A stretch of DNA of 64,000 bases, taken from the NCBI RefSeq assembly GCF_003696305.1, contig NZ_RFFK01000002.1, forward strand, positions 1 through 64,000. The letters run 5' to 3'. The notes beneath the pieces were generated by a model. It saw nothing but the letters and a program-made list of their open reading frames with translations, was not told the origin of the DNA and searched no databases. Every line of letters begins with the position of its first letter. Positions within the stretch are counted from its first letter, which is position 1. The stretch comes from Pseudomonas sp. AOB-7 (GTDB lineage Bacteria > Pseudomonadota > Gammaproteobacteria > Pseudomonadales > Pseudomonadaceae). Positions 26,567 through 35,375 of this stretch are shown here, in pieces. Made by a program: the position numbers and the translations under genes.

Positions 26567-28005
26567 CAGTGCGCTCCTTCAACCGAGAACTGCGCGGCGG
26601 CTTGCACCTCGGCCGGTTTTGCCGCGCGTACGGTCAGCCAGGTGTTCCAGGCCATCAGCAGCATGCCGACGAAGAAGATGGCGCCGCCGATCACCCGCAC
26701 CACGAAGCCGGGGTGGCTGGCTTCCAGTGCCTCGACGAAGGAGTAGGTGAGGGTGCCGTCCTCGTTCACCGCGCGCCACATCAGGCCCTGGGTGATGCCG
26801 TTGACCCACATCGAGGCGATGTACAGCACGGTGCCGATGGTGGCCAGCCAGAAGTGGGCGTTGATCAGGGCGACGCTGTGCATCTGCTCGCGGCCGAACA
26901 CCTTGGGAATCAGGTGATAGAGCGAGCCGATCGACACCATGGCGACCCAGCCGAGCGCGCCGGCGTGGACGTGGCCGATGGTCCAGTCGGTGTAGTGCGA
27001 CAGGGCGTTGACGGTCTTGATCGCCATCATCGGGCCCTCGAAGGTGCTCATGCCGTAGAACGCCAGCGACACCACCAGAAAGCGCAGGATCGGGTCGGTG
27101 CGCAGCTTATGCCAGGCCCCGGAGAGGGTCATCATGCCGTTGATCATGCCGCCCCAGCTCGGCGCCAGGAGGATCAGCGACATCACCATGCCGAGGCTCT
27201 GCGCCCAGTCCGGCAGGGCGGTGTAGTGCAGGTGGTGCGGGCCGGCCCAGATGTACACCGCGATCAGCGCCCAGAAGTGGACGATGGACAGGCGGTAGGA
27301 GTAGACCGGGCGTTCGGCCTGCTTGGGCACGAAGTAGTACATCATCCCGAGGAAGCCGGCAGTGAGGAAGAAGCCCACGGCATTGTGGCCGTACCACCAC
27401 TGGATCATCGCGTCGGTGGCGCCGGCGTACAGCGAGTAGGACTTGGTCAGGGTCACCGGGATCTCCAGGTTGTTGACCACGTGCAGGATCGCCACGGTGA
27501 GGATGAAACCGCCGAAGAACCAGTTGCCCACGTAGATGTGGCTGACCTTGCGCTTGACGATGGTGCCGAAGAAGACGATGGCGTAGGCGACCCAGACCAC
27601 CGTGATGAGGAGGTCGATCGGCCATTCCAGTTCGGCGTATTCCTTGGAGCTGGTCCAGCCCAGCGGCAGGCTGATGGCGGCCAGGACGATCACCAGTTGC
27701 CAGCCCCAGAAGGTGAAGGCGGCCAGCTTGGGCGCGAACAGCGCGGCCTGGCTGGTGCGCTGTACCGCGTAGTAGCTGGTGGCGAACAGCGCGCAGCCGC
27801 CGAAGGCGAAGATCACCGCGTTGGTGTGCAGCGGCCGCAGGCGGCCGAAGCTGGTCCACGGCAGGTTCAGGTTGAGGTCGGGCCAGGCCAGCTGGGCGGC
27901 GATGAAAACGCCGAGTCCCATGCCGACGATGCCCCAAACCACCGTCATAATGGCGAACTGGCGAACCACCCTGTAGTTGTAGGCGGAACGGGTTGTTGTG
28001 TTCAT
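26566..28005 (-). CDS. ccoN2: cbb3 cytochrome c oxidase catalytic subunit I, set 2
   Basis: A 479-residue heme-copper oxidase subunit, closely similar to CcoN1, with the same histidine-bearing helices ([28 protein letters not shown]). Start ATG at 28005 matches CcoN1's position ([17 protein letters not shown]); an in-frame extension upstream is not family-like. Differences cluster in the N-terminus, around residues 90-170, and at the C-terminus. It leads the operon whose promoter carries an Anr site at 28132-28145, within the divergent hydrolase gene. Confidence 0.97.
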   Translation of the reverse strand: MNTTTRSAYNYRVVRQFAIMTVVWGIVGMGLGVFIAAQLAWPDLNLNLPWTSFGRLRPLHTNAVIFAFGGCALFATSYYAVQRTSQAALFAPKLAAFTFWGWQLVIVLAAISLPLGWTSSKEYAELEWPIDLLITVVWVAYAIVFFGTIVKRKVSHIYVGNWFFGGFILTVAILHVVNNLEIPVTLTKSYSLYAGATDAMIQWWYGHNAVGFFLTAGFLGMMYYFVPKQAERPVYSYRLSIVHFWALIAVYIWAGPHHLHYTALPDWAQSLGMVMSLILLAPSWGGMINGMMTLSGAWHKLRTDPILRFLVVSLAFYGMSTFEGPMMAIKTVNALSHYTDWTIGHVHAGALGWVAMVSIGSLYHLIPKVFGREQMHSVALINAHFWLATIGTVLYIASMWVNGITQGLMWRAVNEDGTLTYSFVEALEASHPGFVVRVIGGAIFFVGMLLMAWNTWLTVRAAKPAEVQAAAQFSVEGAH

Positions 28006-28103
28006 GTCTGGGTTTCCATCCACGGTTATGGCAGAGCGGCCGATAACCCTGGCGTGCGCAGGCATGAGCAAGCCACGACCGCCACGGATATCGACGCGAG
28101 GCA

Positions 28104-28145
28104 AGCATGAGCAAAGGGCCATCCGGGTTTATTGACGCCGATCAA
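28104..28145 (-). promoter_or_regulatory. Anr-type promoter of ccoN2, inside the divergent hydrolase gene
   Basis: TTGACgccgATCAA (28132-28145) matches the Anr/FNR consensus at nine of ten positions. A -10-like CATGCT lies on the minus strand at 28109-28104, giving about -41.5 spacing for the box. The transcript would begin near 28097 and have a leader of about 90 bases. The site is in codons 9-13 of the plus-strand hydrolase. Confidence 0.7.
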
Positions 28146-28796
28146 TGCGCGCAGGGGCTGCCCTGGCTGTGGGACAGGCCGGCGGGCGAGGCGCGCGCGA
28201 CGCTGATCCTCGCCCACGGCGCCGGGGCACCGATGGACAGCGAGTTCATGCAGCAGATGGCCAGAGGCCTTGTCGCGCGCGGCATTGCAGTAGTGCGCTT
28301 CGAGTTCGCCTACATGGCCGCGCGGCGTGTGGACGGCAAGCAACGCCCGCCCAATCCACAGGCGCAACTGCTGCAGCAATGGCGCGATGTGCATGCCCGG
28401 GTGCGCCAACAGGTCGCAGGGCCGCTGGCCATCGGCGGTAAGTCGATGGGCGGGCGCATGGCCAGTCTGCTGGCCGACGAACTGGGCGCTGACGCCCTGG
28501 TCTGCCTGGGCTATCCCTTCTACGCCGCCGGCAAGCCGGAAAAACCGCGGGTCGCGCACCTGGCCGAGCTGCGCACCAAGACGCTGATCGTGCAGGGCGA
28601 GCGCGACGCCCTGGGCAATCGTGAGGCGGTGGCCGGCTATGCCCTGGCGCCGGCGATCCGCCTGCACTGGCTGACGGCAGCCGACCACGACCTCAAGCCG
28701 CTGAAAAGCTCGGGCTGCAGTCATGAGCAGCACCTGGCCGACGCGGCGCAGGCGGTGGCGGACTTTCTTGCCGGGGCGTCGCAGCCGCGGCTTTAG
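28107..28796 (+). CDS. Alpha/beta hydrolase of the KANL3/Tex30 (dienelactone hydrolase-like) type
   Basis: A 229-residue cytoplasmic hydrolase. The oxyanion [12 protein letters not shown] and elbow [10 protein letters not shown] with serine nucleophile are the family signature, followed by an acid in [10 protein letters not shown] and a His in ADHDLKPL. No signal peptide. Start at 28107 follows GAGGCAAGC. Its first codons contain the Anr site of the divergent ccoN2 promoter. Substrate and role are unknown; the family is widespread and uncharacterised in bacteria. Confidence 0.88.
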   Translation: MSKGPSGFIDADQCAQGLPWLWDRPAGEARATLILAHGAGAPMDSEFMQQMARGLVARGIAVVRFEFAYMAARRVDGKQRPPNPQAQLLQQWRDVHARVRQQVAGPLAIGGKSMGGRMASLLADELGADALVCLGYPFYAAGKPEKPRVAHLAELRTKTLIVQGERDALGNREAVAGYALAPAIRLHWLTAADHDLKPLKSSGCSHEQHLADAAQAVADFLAGASQPRL

Positions 28797-28849
28797 TTGC
28801 GAAAGAGGCGGCCTGGTGGAGCGCCGCGCGTACCAGCCATAGCGGCTAC

Positions 28850-29155
28850 CCGGGCAAAAAAAACCGCCCATACGGGCGGTGCAGAACATCGGTCGAAGAC
28901 TTCGACCAGGAGAGAGGGCGTGCGCTGCTGGCCTTGCGTGGCCTGGCGCAAGTCGCCTGGGCCGAACCGCCGCAGTCAATCGGCTCCGGCTCGGCGGCGA
29001 CAACTGCCGGCGAGTATGGGCAGTGCGCCGGCTGCGGGGAAATCGCTTCTGCCTATCTGCCTCATAGACAAGGCAGCTGCCACCTAACGGGGCGGCGTGC
29101 GACCCGTGGGTCACGGCGTTGCACCTCGTTGGTGCGCGGGGCTCGGGTTTTTTTG
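28850..29155 (-). ncRNA. Possible small RNA in the gap before the ATP-grasp gene
   Basis: The 443-base gap holds no convincing gene. At its left side a minus-strand unit ends in a stem-loop GGTCGAAGTCTTCGACC, then a terminator hairpin ACCGCCC/GGGCGGT with a run of eight T. There is no minus-strand gene on that side that would need a terminator, so a short transcript ending here is plausible. The 5' end is unknown; I set the limit at the T7 run (29149-29155). No known RNA family was recognised. Confidence 0.3.
28856..28880 (-). terminator. Intrinsic terminator for a minus-strand transcript
   Basis: ACCGCCC (28863-28869) and GGGCGGT (28874-28880) form a stem with loop ATAC. On the minus strand eight T residues follow (28863-28856). 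It lies 60 bases past the end of the plus-strand hydrolase and points toward it. Confidence 0.75.
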
Positions 29156-29239
29156 TCAAGCCATTGAAATAAAAGGAATTACTTCGCTGGCTCGGGCCTT
29201 GCAAAGCTCCCTGCAAGTCCGGGTGACAAGGAGTACGGC

Positions 29240-30649
29240 ATGGCCCGCACCTTTTATGACGAGATGTACGACGCGAGCGGCGCAGTCCGCCCGCACTACC
29301 GTGAATTTGCCCGCTGGCTGGCAGAGACGCCGGACGAACTGCTGGCCCAGCGCCGCCGCGAAGCCGACCTGCTGTTCCACCGCGCCGGCATCACCTTCAC
29401 CCTCTATGGCGACGATCAGGGCACCGAGCGCCTGATCCCCTTCGACATCGTCCCGCGCAGCATTCCGATGAGCGAATGGCGCATGGTCGAGCGCGGCTGC
29501 ATCCAGCGCGTGCAGGCGCTCAACCTGTTCCTCGCCGACCTCTACCACGACCAGCGCATCATCAAGGCCGGCATCATCCCGGCCGAGCAGGTGCTGGCCA
29601 ACGAGGGCTATCAGATGGCCATGCAGGGCCTCGACCTGCACCGCGACATCTACGCGCACATCGCCGGGGTCGACCTGGTGCGCGACGGCGACGGCAGCTA
29701 CTACGTGCTGGAAGACAACCTGCGCACCCCCAGCGGCGTCAGCTACATGCTCGAAGACCGCAAGATGATGATGCGCCTGTTCCCCGAGCTGTTCGCCGCG
29801 CAGCGCGTGGCGCCGGTGGACCACTACCCGAACCTGCTGCTCGACACCCTGAAGAGCTCCAGTGCGCTGGACAACCCCACGGTGGTGGTGCTGACCCCGG
29901 GGCGCTTCAACAGCGCCTACTTCGAGCACGCCTTCCTCGCCCGCGAGATGGGCGTGGAGTTGGTGGAGGGCGCCGACCTGTTCGTCCGCGACGACAAGGT
30001 GTACATGCGCACCACCGCCGGTGCCCGCCAGGTCGACGTGATCTACCGCCGCCTCGACGACGCCTTCCTCGACCCGCTGGCCTTCAACCCCGACTCCATG
30101 CTCGGCGTGCCCGGCCTGCTGGCCGCCTACCGCTCGCGCAACGTGGTGCTGGCCAACGCCATCGGCACCGGGGTGGCGGACGACAAGTCGGTCTACCCCT
30201 TCGTCGGCGACATGATCCGCTTCTACCTGGACGAGGAGCCCATCCTGAACAACGTGCCGACCTGGCAGTGCCGCAAGCCGGAGGAACTGTCCCACGTGCT
30301 GGCCCACCTGCCCGAGCTGGTGGTCAAGGAAACCCAGGGCTCCGGCGGCTACGGCATGCTGGTCGGGCCGGCGGCGAGCAAGGCCGAGATCGAGGCCTTC
30401 CGCGCGCGGCTGATGGCCAAGCCCGAGGCCTATATCGCCCAGCCGACGCTGAGCCTGTCGACCTGCCCGACCTTCGTCGAGCGCGGCATCGCCCCGCGCC
30501 ATATCGACCTGCGCCCCTTCGTCCTGTCCGGGCGCGAAACCCGTCTGGTGCCCGGTGGCCTGACCCGCGTGGCGCTGCGCGAAGGCTCGCTGGTGGTCAA
30601 CTCGTCGCAGGGCGGCGGGACCAAGGACACCTGGGTGGTGGAGGACTGA
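29240..30649 (+). CDS. Circularly permuted ATP-grasp protein (DUF404/407 type)
   Basis: A 469-residue circularly permuted ATP-grasp ligase-like protein. Segments typical of the family are PFDIVPRSIPMSEWRMVERG, ALNLFLADLYHDQRII, then the nucleotide-side DGSYYVLEDNLRTPSGVSYM and VVKETQGSGGYGMLVGP, and a metal-binding end VNSSQGGGTKDTWV. ATP-grasp enzymes join a carboxylate to an amine. Comparative work has proposed that this family ligates amino acids or peptides together with its partners. It is followed by an alpha-E gene three bases later and a transglutaminase gene, the usual trio. AAGGAG precedes ATG 29240. Confidence 0.92.
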   Translation: MARTFYDEMYDASGAVRPHYREFARWLAETPDELLAQRRREADLLFHRAGITFTLYGDDQGTERLIPFDIVPRSIPMSEWRMVERGCIQRVQALNLFLADLYHDQRIIKAGIIPAEQVLANEGYQMAMQGLDLHRDIYAHIAGVDLVRDGDGSYYVLEDNLRTPSGVSYMLEDRKMMMRLFPELFAAQRVAPVDHYPNLLLDTLKSSSALDNPTVVVLTPGRFNSAYFEHAFLAREMGVELVEGADLFVRDDKVYMRTTAGARQVDVIYRRLDDAFLDPLAFNPDSMLGVPGLLAAYRSRNVVLANAIGTGVADDKSVYPFVGDMIRFYLDEEPILNNVPTWQCRKPEELSHVLAHLPELVVKETQGSGGYGMLVGPAASKAEIEAFRARLMAKPEAYIAQPTLSLSTCPTFVERGIAPRHIDLRPFVLSGRETRLVPGGLTRVALREGSLVVNSSQGGGTKDTWVVED

Positions 30650-30651
30650 AC

Positions 30652-31602
30652 ATGCTGTCGAGAACTGCCTCCGATCTGTACTGGATGTCGCGCTACCTGG
30701 AGCGCGCCGAGAACCTCGCGCGCATGCTCGACGTCAGCTACTCGCTGTCGCTGATGCCGCAGGACGGCCGCGGCGACGGCCTCGATGAACTGGCCATGCC
30801 GCTGCTGATCACCGGCACCCTGGACGCCTACCTGGAATGTCACGGCCCGCTGCACGCCGAGCGCATGCTGCACTTCTTCGCCCTCGACGCGAGCAACCCG
30901 GCGAGCATCTACTGCTGCCTGCAGGCCGCGCGGGCCAACGCCCACGCGGTGCGCGGGCGGATCACCGCGGACATGTGGGAGAACATCAACGCCACCTGGC
31001 TGGAGGTGCGCGGCATCGCCGAGCAGGGCCTGGGCCGCTACGGCATCAGCCGCTTCTGCGAGTGGGTCAAGGAGCGCTCGCACCTGTTCCGCGGCGCCAC
31101 CTTCGGCACCATCATGCGCGGCGAGGCCTACCGCTTCATCCGCCTGGGCACCTTCATCGAACGCGCCGACAACACCCTGCGCCTGCTCGATGCGCGCTAC
31201 GAGATGCTCGGCGAGGAGATCGACGAGCTGGAAGAACGCACCGCGCGCAGCTACTACCAGTGGAATGCGCTGCTGCGTGCGCTGTCGTCGTCCGAGGCCT
31301 TCGCCGAGATCTACCGCGGCTCGCCGCGCACGCGCAAGGTCGCCGAACTGCTGCTGCTGCGCCCCGAGGTGCCGCGGTCGCTGCGCGCCTGCATGGAGGA
31401 ACTCAACCTGATGCTCGCCGGCCTGCCCGGCGACAACGGCCGCTCGGCGCAGCGCCTGGCCGCCGAGCTGGATGCGCGGCTGCGCTACACCGGCATCGAC
31501 GAAGTGCTCGGCGAAGGCCTGCACGCCTGGCTCACCGACTTCATCCTGTTGGTGCGCCAGCTGGGCAACACCATCCACACGTCCTACCTGGAGGTCGCAT
31601 GA
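30652..31602 (+). CDS. Alpha-E domain protein
   Basis: A 316-residue, mostly helical protein. The N-terminus MLSRTASDLYWMSRYLERAENLARML is the diagnostic alpha-E motif, with conserved Trp-Met-Ser-Arg-Tyr and Glu-Arg-Ala-Glu-Asn. Further family stretches are SIYCCLQAARANA, ENINATWLE, TFIERADNTLRLLD, and YYQWNALLRALS. Its biochemical role is unknown, but it is always next to the circularly permuted ATP-grasp and may bridge it to a substrate peptide. It begins three bases after that gene and overlaps the next by four. Confidence 0.92.
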   Translation: MLSRTASDLYWMSRYLERAENLARMLDVSYSLSLMPQDGRGDGLDELAMPLLITGTLDAYLECHGPLHAERMLHFFALDASNPASIYCCLQAARANAHAVRGRITADMWENINATWLEVRGIAEQGLGRYGISRFCEWVKERSHLFRGATFGTIMRGEAYRFIRLGTFIERADNTLRLLDARYEMLGEEIDELEERTARSYYQWNALLRALSSSEAFAEIYRGSPRTRKVAELLLLRPEVPRSLRACMEELNLMLAGLPGDNGRSAQRLAAELDARLRYTGIDEVLGEGLHAWLTDFILLVRQLGNTIHTSYLEVA

Positions 31603-32396
31603 GACTCTCGATCAGCCACGACACCACCTACCGCTACGACGACCAGGTGCGCGCGAGCATCCAGTACCTGCGCCTGACCCCGCACGACAGCGAGCGCCAG
31701 CAGGTGCTCAGCTGGCAGCTCGACCTGCCGCGCCCGGTGCGTGCGCAGCTCGACCCCTACGGCAATATCCTCCATGTGCTGACCCTCGACGAGCCGCACG
31801 AGGCCATCGTCATCGGCGCCCGTGGCCAGGTCGATATCGACGAGGCGCGCGAGGCCGAACACGAACGCCAGTCGGCGCTGCCGTTCCTGCGTTTCACTCG
31901 CCTGACCGAGGCCGACGACGCCCTGCGCGAGTTCGCCAGCCAGCAGAGCAAGGCGCGCAGCGACCGCAACGCGCTGATCGAGCTGATGCACGCGCTCAAC
32001 GCCCATATCGCCTACCAGCCGGGGATCACCGCGGTCGACACCAGCGCCGCCGAAGCCTTCGCCGGGCGCCGCGGCGTGTGCCAGGACCACACCCACGCCT
32101 TCCTCGCCTGCGCGCGCAGCCTGGGCGTGCCGGCGCGCTACGTGTCCGGCTACCTGTACACCGACAACGCCGCGCACCTGGCCAGCCACGCCTGGGCCGA
32201 AGCCTGGCTGGACGGCGCCTGGTACAGCTTCGACGTGACCAACTGCCTGGCCAAGCCGGAGCGCCACCTCAAGCTGGCGGTCGGCCTGGATTACCTCGAC
32301 GCCTGCCCGGTACGCGGCATGCGCCGCGGCGGTGGCGGCGAGCAGATGCACGCCCTGGTGCAGGTGGCGCCGCTGCTGCAGGTGCAGCAGCAGTAG
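31599..32396 (+). CDS. Transglutaminase-like cysteine protease
   Basis: A 265-residue protein with an N-terminal beta domain (RLSISHDTTYRYDDQVRASI), typical of bacterial transglutaminase-like peptidases, and a C-terminal catalytic domain. The triad is C161 (RRGVCQDHTHAFL), H197 (ASHAWAEAWL) and D212 (WYSFDVTN). Such enzymes cut or form isopeptide bonds. ATGA overlap with the alpha-E gene means the trio is translated together. It probably processes the product of the ATP-grasp partner; no substrate is known. Confidence 0.93.
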   Translation: MRLSISHDTTYRYDDQVRASIQYLRLTPHDSERQQVLSWQLDLPRPVRAQLDPYGNILHVLTLDEPHEAIVIGARGQVDIDEAREAEHERQSALPFLRFTRLTEADDALREFASQQSKARSDRNALIELMHALNAHIAYQPGITAVDTSAAEAFAGRRGVCQDHTHAFLACARSLGVPARYVSGYLYTDNAAHLASHAWAEAWLDGAWYSFDVTNCLAKPERHLKLAVGLDYLDACPVRGMRRGGGGEQMHALVQVAPLLQVQQQ

Positions 32397-32514
32397 CCGC
32401 GTTGCGCGCTGGCTCGCCCCTACGACCAAAGTGCCGGTCGGGCCGGGCGAAAGCAGCATTGCCGGCGCCTCGCGCCGGGGCGACTCTGGGCGCGGACTGC
32501 CCCGAGTAGCTGCG

Positions 32515-34911
32515 ATGCATGGCGTTTCACCTTCTTTCTCCGCCGGCCGCCACCGCCTGCGCCTGCGCAATGGCGCCACGCTGGACGTGGCGCAGCAGCC
32601 CTGGGCCGAGCGGGCCGGCATCTGCCTGCGGGTGGCGGCGGGCAGTCACGACGAGCCGGTCGCCTATCCGGGGCTGGCGCATTTTCTCGAGCACCTGCTG
32701 TTTCTCGGCAGCCGCGACTACGGCCCCGAACAGGGGCTGATGGCCTATGCCCAGGGCTGCGGCGGCCAGGTCAACGCCTCGACCCAGGCGCGCCATACCG
32801 ATTTCCTCTGCGAGCTGCCGGCCGAGCGCCTGCAGCCGGCGCTGGCGCGCCTGTTCGACATGCTGTGCCGGCCGCTGCTGGACAGCGCCGCGCAGCTGCG
32901 CGAGCGCGAAGTGCTGCAGGCCGAATACCAGGCGCGCAGCACCGACGCCGACAGCCGCATCGAGCACGCCCTGGGCCAGGCGCTGGCGGCGGGGCACCGC
33001 TGCGGCGACTTCCTCGCCGGTGATCGCGCCAGCCTGGCTGTCGAGCAGGCCGCCTTTCAGCAGGCGCTGCACGGCTATCACCGGCGTCATTACCAGGCCG
33101 GCAACATGCGCCTGACGCTGGTCGGGCCGCAGTCGCCGGAAGACTTGCTGGCCATCGGTGAGGCCCTGCTGGCGCAGTTGCCCGCTGCCGACTCGCCGAC
33201 CATCGGCGAATCCCCGCCGCCCATGCTGCCGCTGCGGGCGCCGCGCCTGGGTCTGCAGCAGCGCGCCGCAGCGCTGCACCTGGGCTTTGCCGTGCAACTG
33301 AGCGAACCCGGCCTGGCGTCGGCGCTGGCGCTGCTGCTGGACGTGCTGCAGGACCCGGCGCCTGGCGGGCTGCTCGCCGGCCTGCGCCAGGCGCGGCTGT
33401 GCCGGCAGTTGCGGGCGCGAGTGCTGTACTGCCACGCCGGGCAGTGCCTGCTGCGCCTGGACTGCACCGCAGCGGAGCGGGGCGCCGCGCTGATCGCCGA
33501 ACTGCTGGGCTGGCTGCGCCAGGTGCGGGGCGACCCCGCCTGGCCGGTGCGTCTGGCCGACTGGCGTCAGGCCCAGGCCTTGCGCCAGTTCGGCATGGGG
33601 CCGCTGGCCTTGGCGCGCAGCCTGCAGGACGCCGAAGCGGAGCTGGACGACGCCCGCCTGCTGCACACCCTGAGCGCCTTGCTCGCCCAGCTGGCCGGCG
33701 GCACTGGGCTGATCGAGCTGGCGTGCGACAACCAGGCGCGACCGCCGTGGCCGGCCACCGGCCTGGCGTTGCCGCTGGCCGCATTGCCGGCGCGCGAGCT
33801 GCCTGCAGCGCAGCTGAGCGTGGGGCTGGCACCGGTCGAATCGCTGCTGGCGCTGCCCGAGGCGGCCTCGCCCAGCCTGCCGCTCGCGCGCTTGCGTCAC
33901 CATCCCGGCGCGGCCGCTGGCGGGCCGGCGGCGCTGCATTGGTGCGGCGAGGTGGCCGGGCAGCATGGGCCTGGCGAGCTGCAGGCCCTGCTGCAGGCAC
34001 GCATCGCCGATCTGCAACGTGGCTGCGAACGCCTGGGCATCGCCCTGCAGCTTGAGGTACAGCCAGGCGGCTGGAGCCTGGCGCTGCAGGGCGCCGCGGC
34101 CTTGCTGCCGGCTTGCAGCGCGCGGCTGTTGCCGCTGTTGCTGGCGCCGCCAACCGAGGCGGCCGAACCGGCCACCAGCGGCCTGCTGCTGCGCCAGTTG
34201 CTGCAGCGCTTGCCGCAGCTGGGCGGCGGCGACAGTGACGGCGGTCTGCAGGGGCTGAGCGTGGGCCTGGGGCCGGGCGAGCGGGCGCAGCTCGACGCGC
34301 TGTTCGCCGTGGTCGAACCCTTGCCCGCCGGGCAACCGCTAGCAGCGCGAAACCACGAGCTGCTGTGGCGCGAGGTGGAGCAGCCGGGCAGCGAGGCGGC
34401 GCTGGTGCTGCTGTGCCCATTGCCGGATGCCGATGCCGGCCGCGAGGCGGCCTGGCGCCTGCTCGGGCAGCTGTTGCAGGGGGCCTTCTACCGCCGCCTG
34501 CGCGGCGAGCTGCAACTGGGCTATGCGCTGTTTGCCGGCTATCGCCAGGTGCAGGGCGAGCGCGCGCTGCTGTTCGCCCTGCAGTCGCCGGTGTGCGAGG
34601 CGGCCGGCATCTTTGAGCATATCCACGCCTTTCTCGATCAGCAGCGCCAGCGTCTCGCCGCGCTGTCGGTGGCGGAGTTCGCCCGCTGCCGCGACGAGCT
34701 GGCGCAGGCCCTGCGCCCGCCCAAGAGCAACCTGGCCCGCGCCGAACAGTTGTGGCAGCTGCAGCTGGCCGGGCTGAGCGAGGCGCACCCGCAACGGGTG
34801 CGCCAGGCGCTGGCCGAGTTGACGCCGGACGAGCTGCAGGCGGCTTATGCGCAGTTGTTGCAAAGCGGCCACTGGCGCGTACTGGCCAGTGGACCAGGGC
34901 CGCACGTCTAA
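32515..34911 (+). CDS. pqqF: M16 family zinc peptidase, PqqF-like
   Basis: A 798-residue M16 metallopeptidase. The inverted zinc motif H56-x2-E59-H60 (AHFLEHLLF), with E137 in EVLQAEY 77 residues on, matches the insulinase HxxEH-x76-E pattern. The length and the leucine/alanine-rich, poorly conserved C-terminal half are typical of Pseudomonas PqqF, which cuts the PqqA precursor in PQQ synthesis. No pqqA or other pqq genes are visible here, so the name rests on overall resemblance. It lies 118 bases after the transglutaminase gene. Start ATG 32515 has no strong ribosome site. Confidence 0.75.
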   Translation: MHGVSPSFSAGRHRLRLRNGATLDVAQQPWAERAGICLRVAAGSHDEPVAYPGLAHFLEHLLFLGSRDYGPEQGLMAYAQGCGGQVNASTQARHTDFLCELPAERLQPALARLFDMLCRPLLDSAAQLREREVLQAEYQARSTDADSRIEHALGQALAAGHRCGDFLAGDRASLAVEQAAFQQALHGYHRRHYQAGNMRLTLVGPQSPEDLLAIGEALLAQLPAADSPTIGESPPPMLPLRAPRLGLQQRAAALHLGFAVQLSEPGLASALALLLDVLQDPAPGGLLAGLRQARLCRQLRARVLYCHAGQCLLRLDCTAAERGAALIAELLGWLRQVRGDPAWPVRLADWRQAQALRQFGMGPLALARSLQDAEAELDDARLLHTLSALLAQLAGGTGLIELACDNQARPPWPATGLALPLAALPARELPAAQLSVGLAPVESLLALPEAASPSLPLARLRHHPGAAAGGPAALHWCGEVAGQHGPGELQALLQARIADLQRGCERLGIALQLEVQPGGWSLALQGAAALLPACSARLLPLLLAPPTEAAEPATSGLLLRQLLQRLPQLGGGDSDGGLQGLSVGLGPGERAQLDALFAVVEPLPAGQPLAARNHELLWREVEQPGSEAALVLLCPLPDADAGREAAWRLLGQLLQGAFYRRLRGELQLGYALFAGYRQVQGERALLFALQSPVCEAAGIFEHIHAFLDQQRQRLAALSVAEFARCRDELAQALRPPKSNLARAEQLWQLQLAGLSEAHPQRVRQALAELTPDELQAAYAQLLQSGHWRVLASGPGPHV

Positions 34912-35375
34912 GCGTGCATTTCTTGGCTATGCCCCTGCTAGCCGTTACTAGGGCTCCAAGGAAGGCTCGGGGGCCTGTGGGCCGGGCGGCGATCCGCTTT
35001 AGCCCACGCCAACCACCGGTGGTGGGCTAAAGCCCACCCTACGGGCCTTTGCACCCACTCCCAACACTTAACGCAGAAATAGCCTTTTTCTTTCCCCTTC
35101 TTTTCGATGGTCTTCGCGGCGCGCGGCGCACCTTAGGGTTTGCCGCCGGTAGTCGGTGCGCCTCGCGCTTCTACGCCCAAGGATTGTCCCGGTACTACGA
35201 CCTTTCGCCCGCTACCGGTAGCGGGTCGGTCGCGGGCCGCCCGGGGCAAGTCGGGCAGGGCGCGCCAAAGCAGCGGGCAAACGCTGCCAAGGCAGCGTAT
35301 GGCCGCTCCCGGCGCCTTTCGATAATCGCCTCCGACCTGACTGCCCTGGCGGTCGCCACTCAAGCGGAGAGCGTT
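34912..35375. other. Gap before the porin, with a palindromic repeat and possible leader
   Basis: The 464-base gap contains an inverted repeat TTTAGCCCAC/GTGGGCTAAA (34998-35007 and 35022-35031), a common repeat type in Pseudomonas. A pyrimidine-rich stretch follows near 35086-35105 and an 18-base perfect palindrome, CCCGCTACCGGTAGCGGG, at 35208-35225. No gene was supported on either strand. The last part should carry the porin promoter. A CCCGGTACT motif is at 35188-35196. Confidence 0.5.

Noticed and set aside
28881-29155. Match to tmRNA, RNase P, 6S or other standard RNA
   Set aside because: Remembered signature sequences of these RNAs were not found in either orientation; only an unnamed candidate RNA is kept.
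29112-29155. Plus-strand terminator before the ATP-grasp gene
   Set aside because: GCACC/GGTGC is a weak stem and the T7 run lies 13 bases away, so it is not a convincing intrinsic terminator.
28026-29216. Minus-strand open frame of 396 codons across the hydrolase and gap
   Set aside because: No start support, no family features, Arg/Pro-rich, and opposite a clear hydrolase gene.
32527-34335. Minus-strand open frame of 602 codons opposite the M16 peptidase gene
   Set aside because: Gln/Arg/Ala-rich low-complexity shadow; zinc-peptidase motifs on the plus strand settle the coding strand.
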